Of a DNA stretch of 64,000 nucleotides, positions 63,759-64,000 are shown piece after piece (the stretch's first letter is position 1; each line of letters opens with the position of its first letter). The stretch spans positions 18,929,381 through 18,993,380 of the forward strand of contig NC_045447.1 of NCBI RefSeq assembly GCF_002776525.5. The letters are read 5' to 3'. The notes below the pieces were generated by a model, which saw only the letters and a program-made list of their open reading frames with translations, made no database searches and was not told where the DNA came from. The position numbers and the translations under genes are program-made. The stretch is from Piliocolobus tephrosceles (Eukaryota; Chordata; Mammalia; Primates; Cercopithecidae).

Positions 63759-63960
63759 TCAACCCAAATGTCCATCAGTGACAGACTGGATTAAGAAAAT
63801 GTGGCACATATACACCATGGAATACTATGCAGCCATAAAAAAGGATGAGTTTGTGTCCTTTGTAGTGACATGGATGCAGCTGGAAACCATCATTCTTAGC
63901 AAACTATCACAAGAAGAGAAAACCAAACACCGCATGTTCTCACTCATAGGTGGGAACTGA
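62375..63960 (+). pseudogene. L1 ORF2, C-terminal part, right of the gap
   Basis: Repeats the ORF2 segment seen at 60591-61974, then continues past where the left copy stops, to the normal ORF2 end (SLIGGN, TGA at 63958-63960). The frame is open throughout the sequenced part; it contains the end of the reverse-transcriptase domain region and the Cys-rich domain. Compared with the left copy the residues R, M and D replace S, K and V at three sites, each closer to what I expect of L1PA. It lacks the N-terminal endonuclease and the FADD motif in this contig. Confidence 0.93.
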
Positions 63961-64000
63961 ACAATGAGATCACTTGGACTCGGGAAGGGGAACATCACAC
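63961..64000 (+). other. Start of the L1 3' UTR
   Basis: The 40 bases after the ORF2 stop read into CACTTGGACTCGGGAAGGGG, matching the inverted L1 at 37.5-37.8 kb. The window ends before the polypurine tract and tail. Confidence 0.95.

Larger units (their letters stand above)
56242..64000 (+). mobile_element. Primate L1 (L1PA lineage), 5'-complete, interrupted by an assembly gap
   Basis: Begins GGGGCGGAGCAAGATGGCCG, the conserved L1PA 5' end, and runs through 5' UTR, ORF1, ORF2 and into the 3' UTR at the window edge. Apart from the duplicated segment at the gap the parts are in canonical order. Both proteins are disabled (see separate entries), so it is not an active element as assembled. 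The 3' end and poly(A) are outside the window, so the target-site duplication cannot be checked. The 5' UTR and 3' UTR wording suits an Old World monkey branch of L1PA. Confidence 0.95.

Noticed and set aside
61924..63960. A 678-codon open frame spanning the gap
   Set aside because: It is open only because the 400 N are read as undefined codons; its two ends are the same ORF2 segment twice.

Overview
The window is non-coding genomic DNA from a primate, most probably an Old World monkey (cercopithecoid: macaque, baboon or green-monkey type). Two things point there. The young 5'-truncated Alu at 54369-54592 carries sequence variants I know from cercopithecoid AluY subfamilies (GCGTAAACCCGG and GAGATCCGGCCACTGCAC in the right arm). 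The two L1 3' ends (37468-37825, and from about 63800 to the window end) share CACTTGGACTCGGGAAGGGG, which I associate with Old World monkey L1PA-lineage elements. The genus is not resolved.

I see no convincing host protein-coding gene, exon, CpG island or functional RNA gene, so the window is best read as intergenic DNA or the inside of a large intron. The short open frames on both strands are chance or repeat-derived. The landscape is ancient mammalian repeats (L2, MIR, MaLR/MLT1 LTRs, hAT and Tigger DNA-transposon remnants) with later primate insertions (seven Alu copies, two primate L1s, a 5S rRNA retropseudogene).

Layout. 0-10 kb: L2 fragments, an L2 split by a MER2 transposon that itself holds an Alu, a target-duplicated Alu/unknown-sequence chimera at 3.0-3.5 kb whose non-Alu half matches 5.5 kb, an MLT1 LTR, a Tigger-like MITE, and a tailless 5S pseudogene. 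10-27 kb: Alus, MIRs and antisense L2 pieces between unique stretches. 27-38 kb: two CTCF-like motifs in convergent orientation (27584 forward, 35215 reverse), an L2 split by an MLT1, a diverged ~200-bp duplicate (29.5/32.0 kb) with an Alu in only one copy, an L1M fragment, a hAT MITE, and a primate L1 inserted into a MIR. 38-56 kb: MIR/L2 fossils, a long TTCC microsatellite, MaLR LTRs, a G-quadruplex-type tract, a 27-bp palindrome, and the young Alu.

56.2-64 kb: a primate L1 with its 5' end intact. ORF1 lacks its expected start codon and has a stop and a frameshift; ORF2 has three stops and two frameshifting deletions. A 400-N gap at 61975-62374 interrupts it, and the sequence after the gap (62375-63758) repeats the sequence before it (60591-61974) almost perfectly. 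This is most simply an assembly artefact (unmerged contig ends or haplotypes), so reading across the gap is unsafe.

Repeat family names come from recognition, not from a database search. Boundaries of MIR and L2 pieces are approximate to tens of bases.
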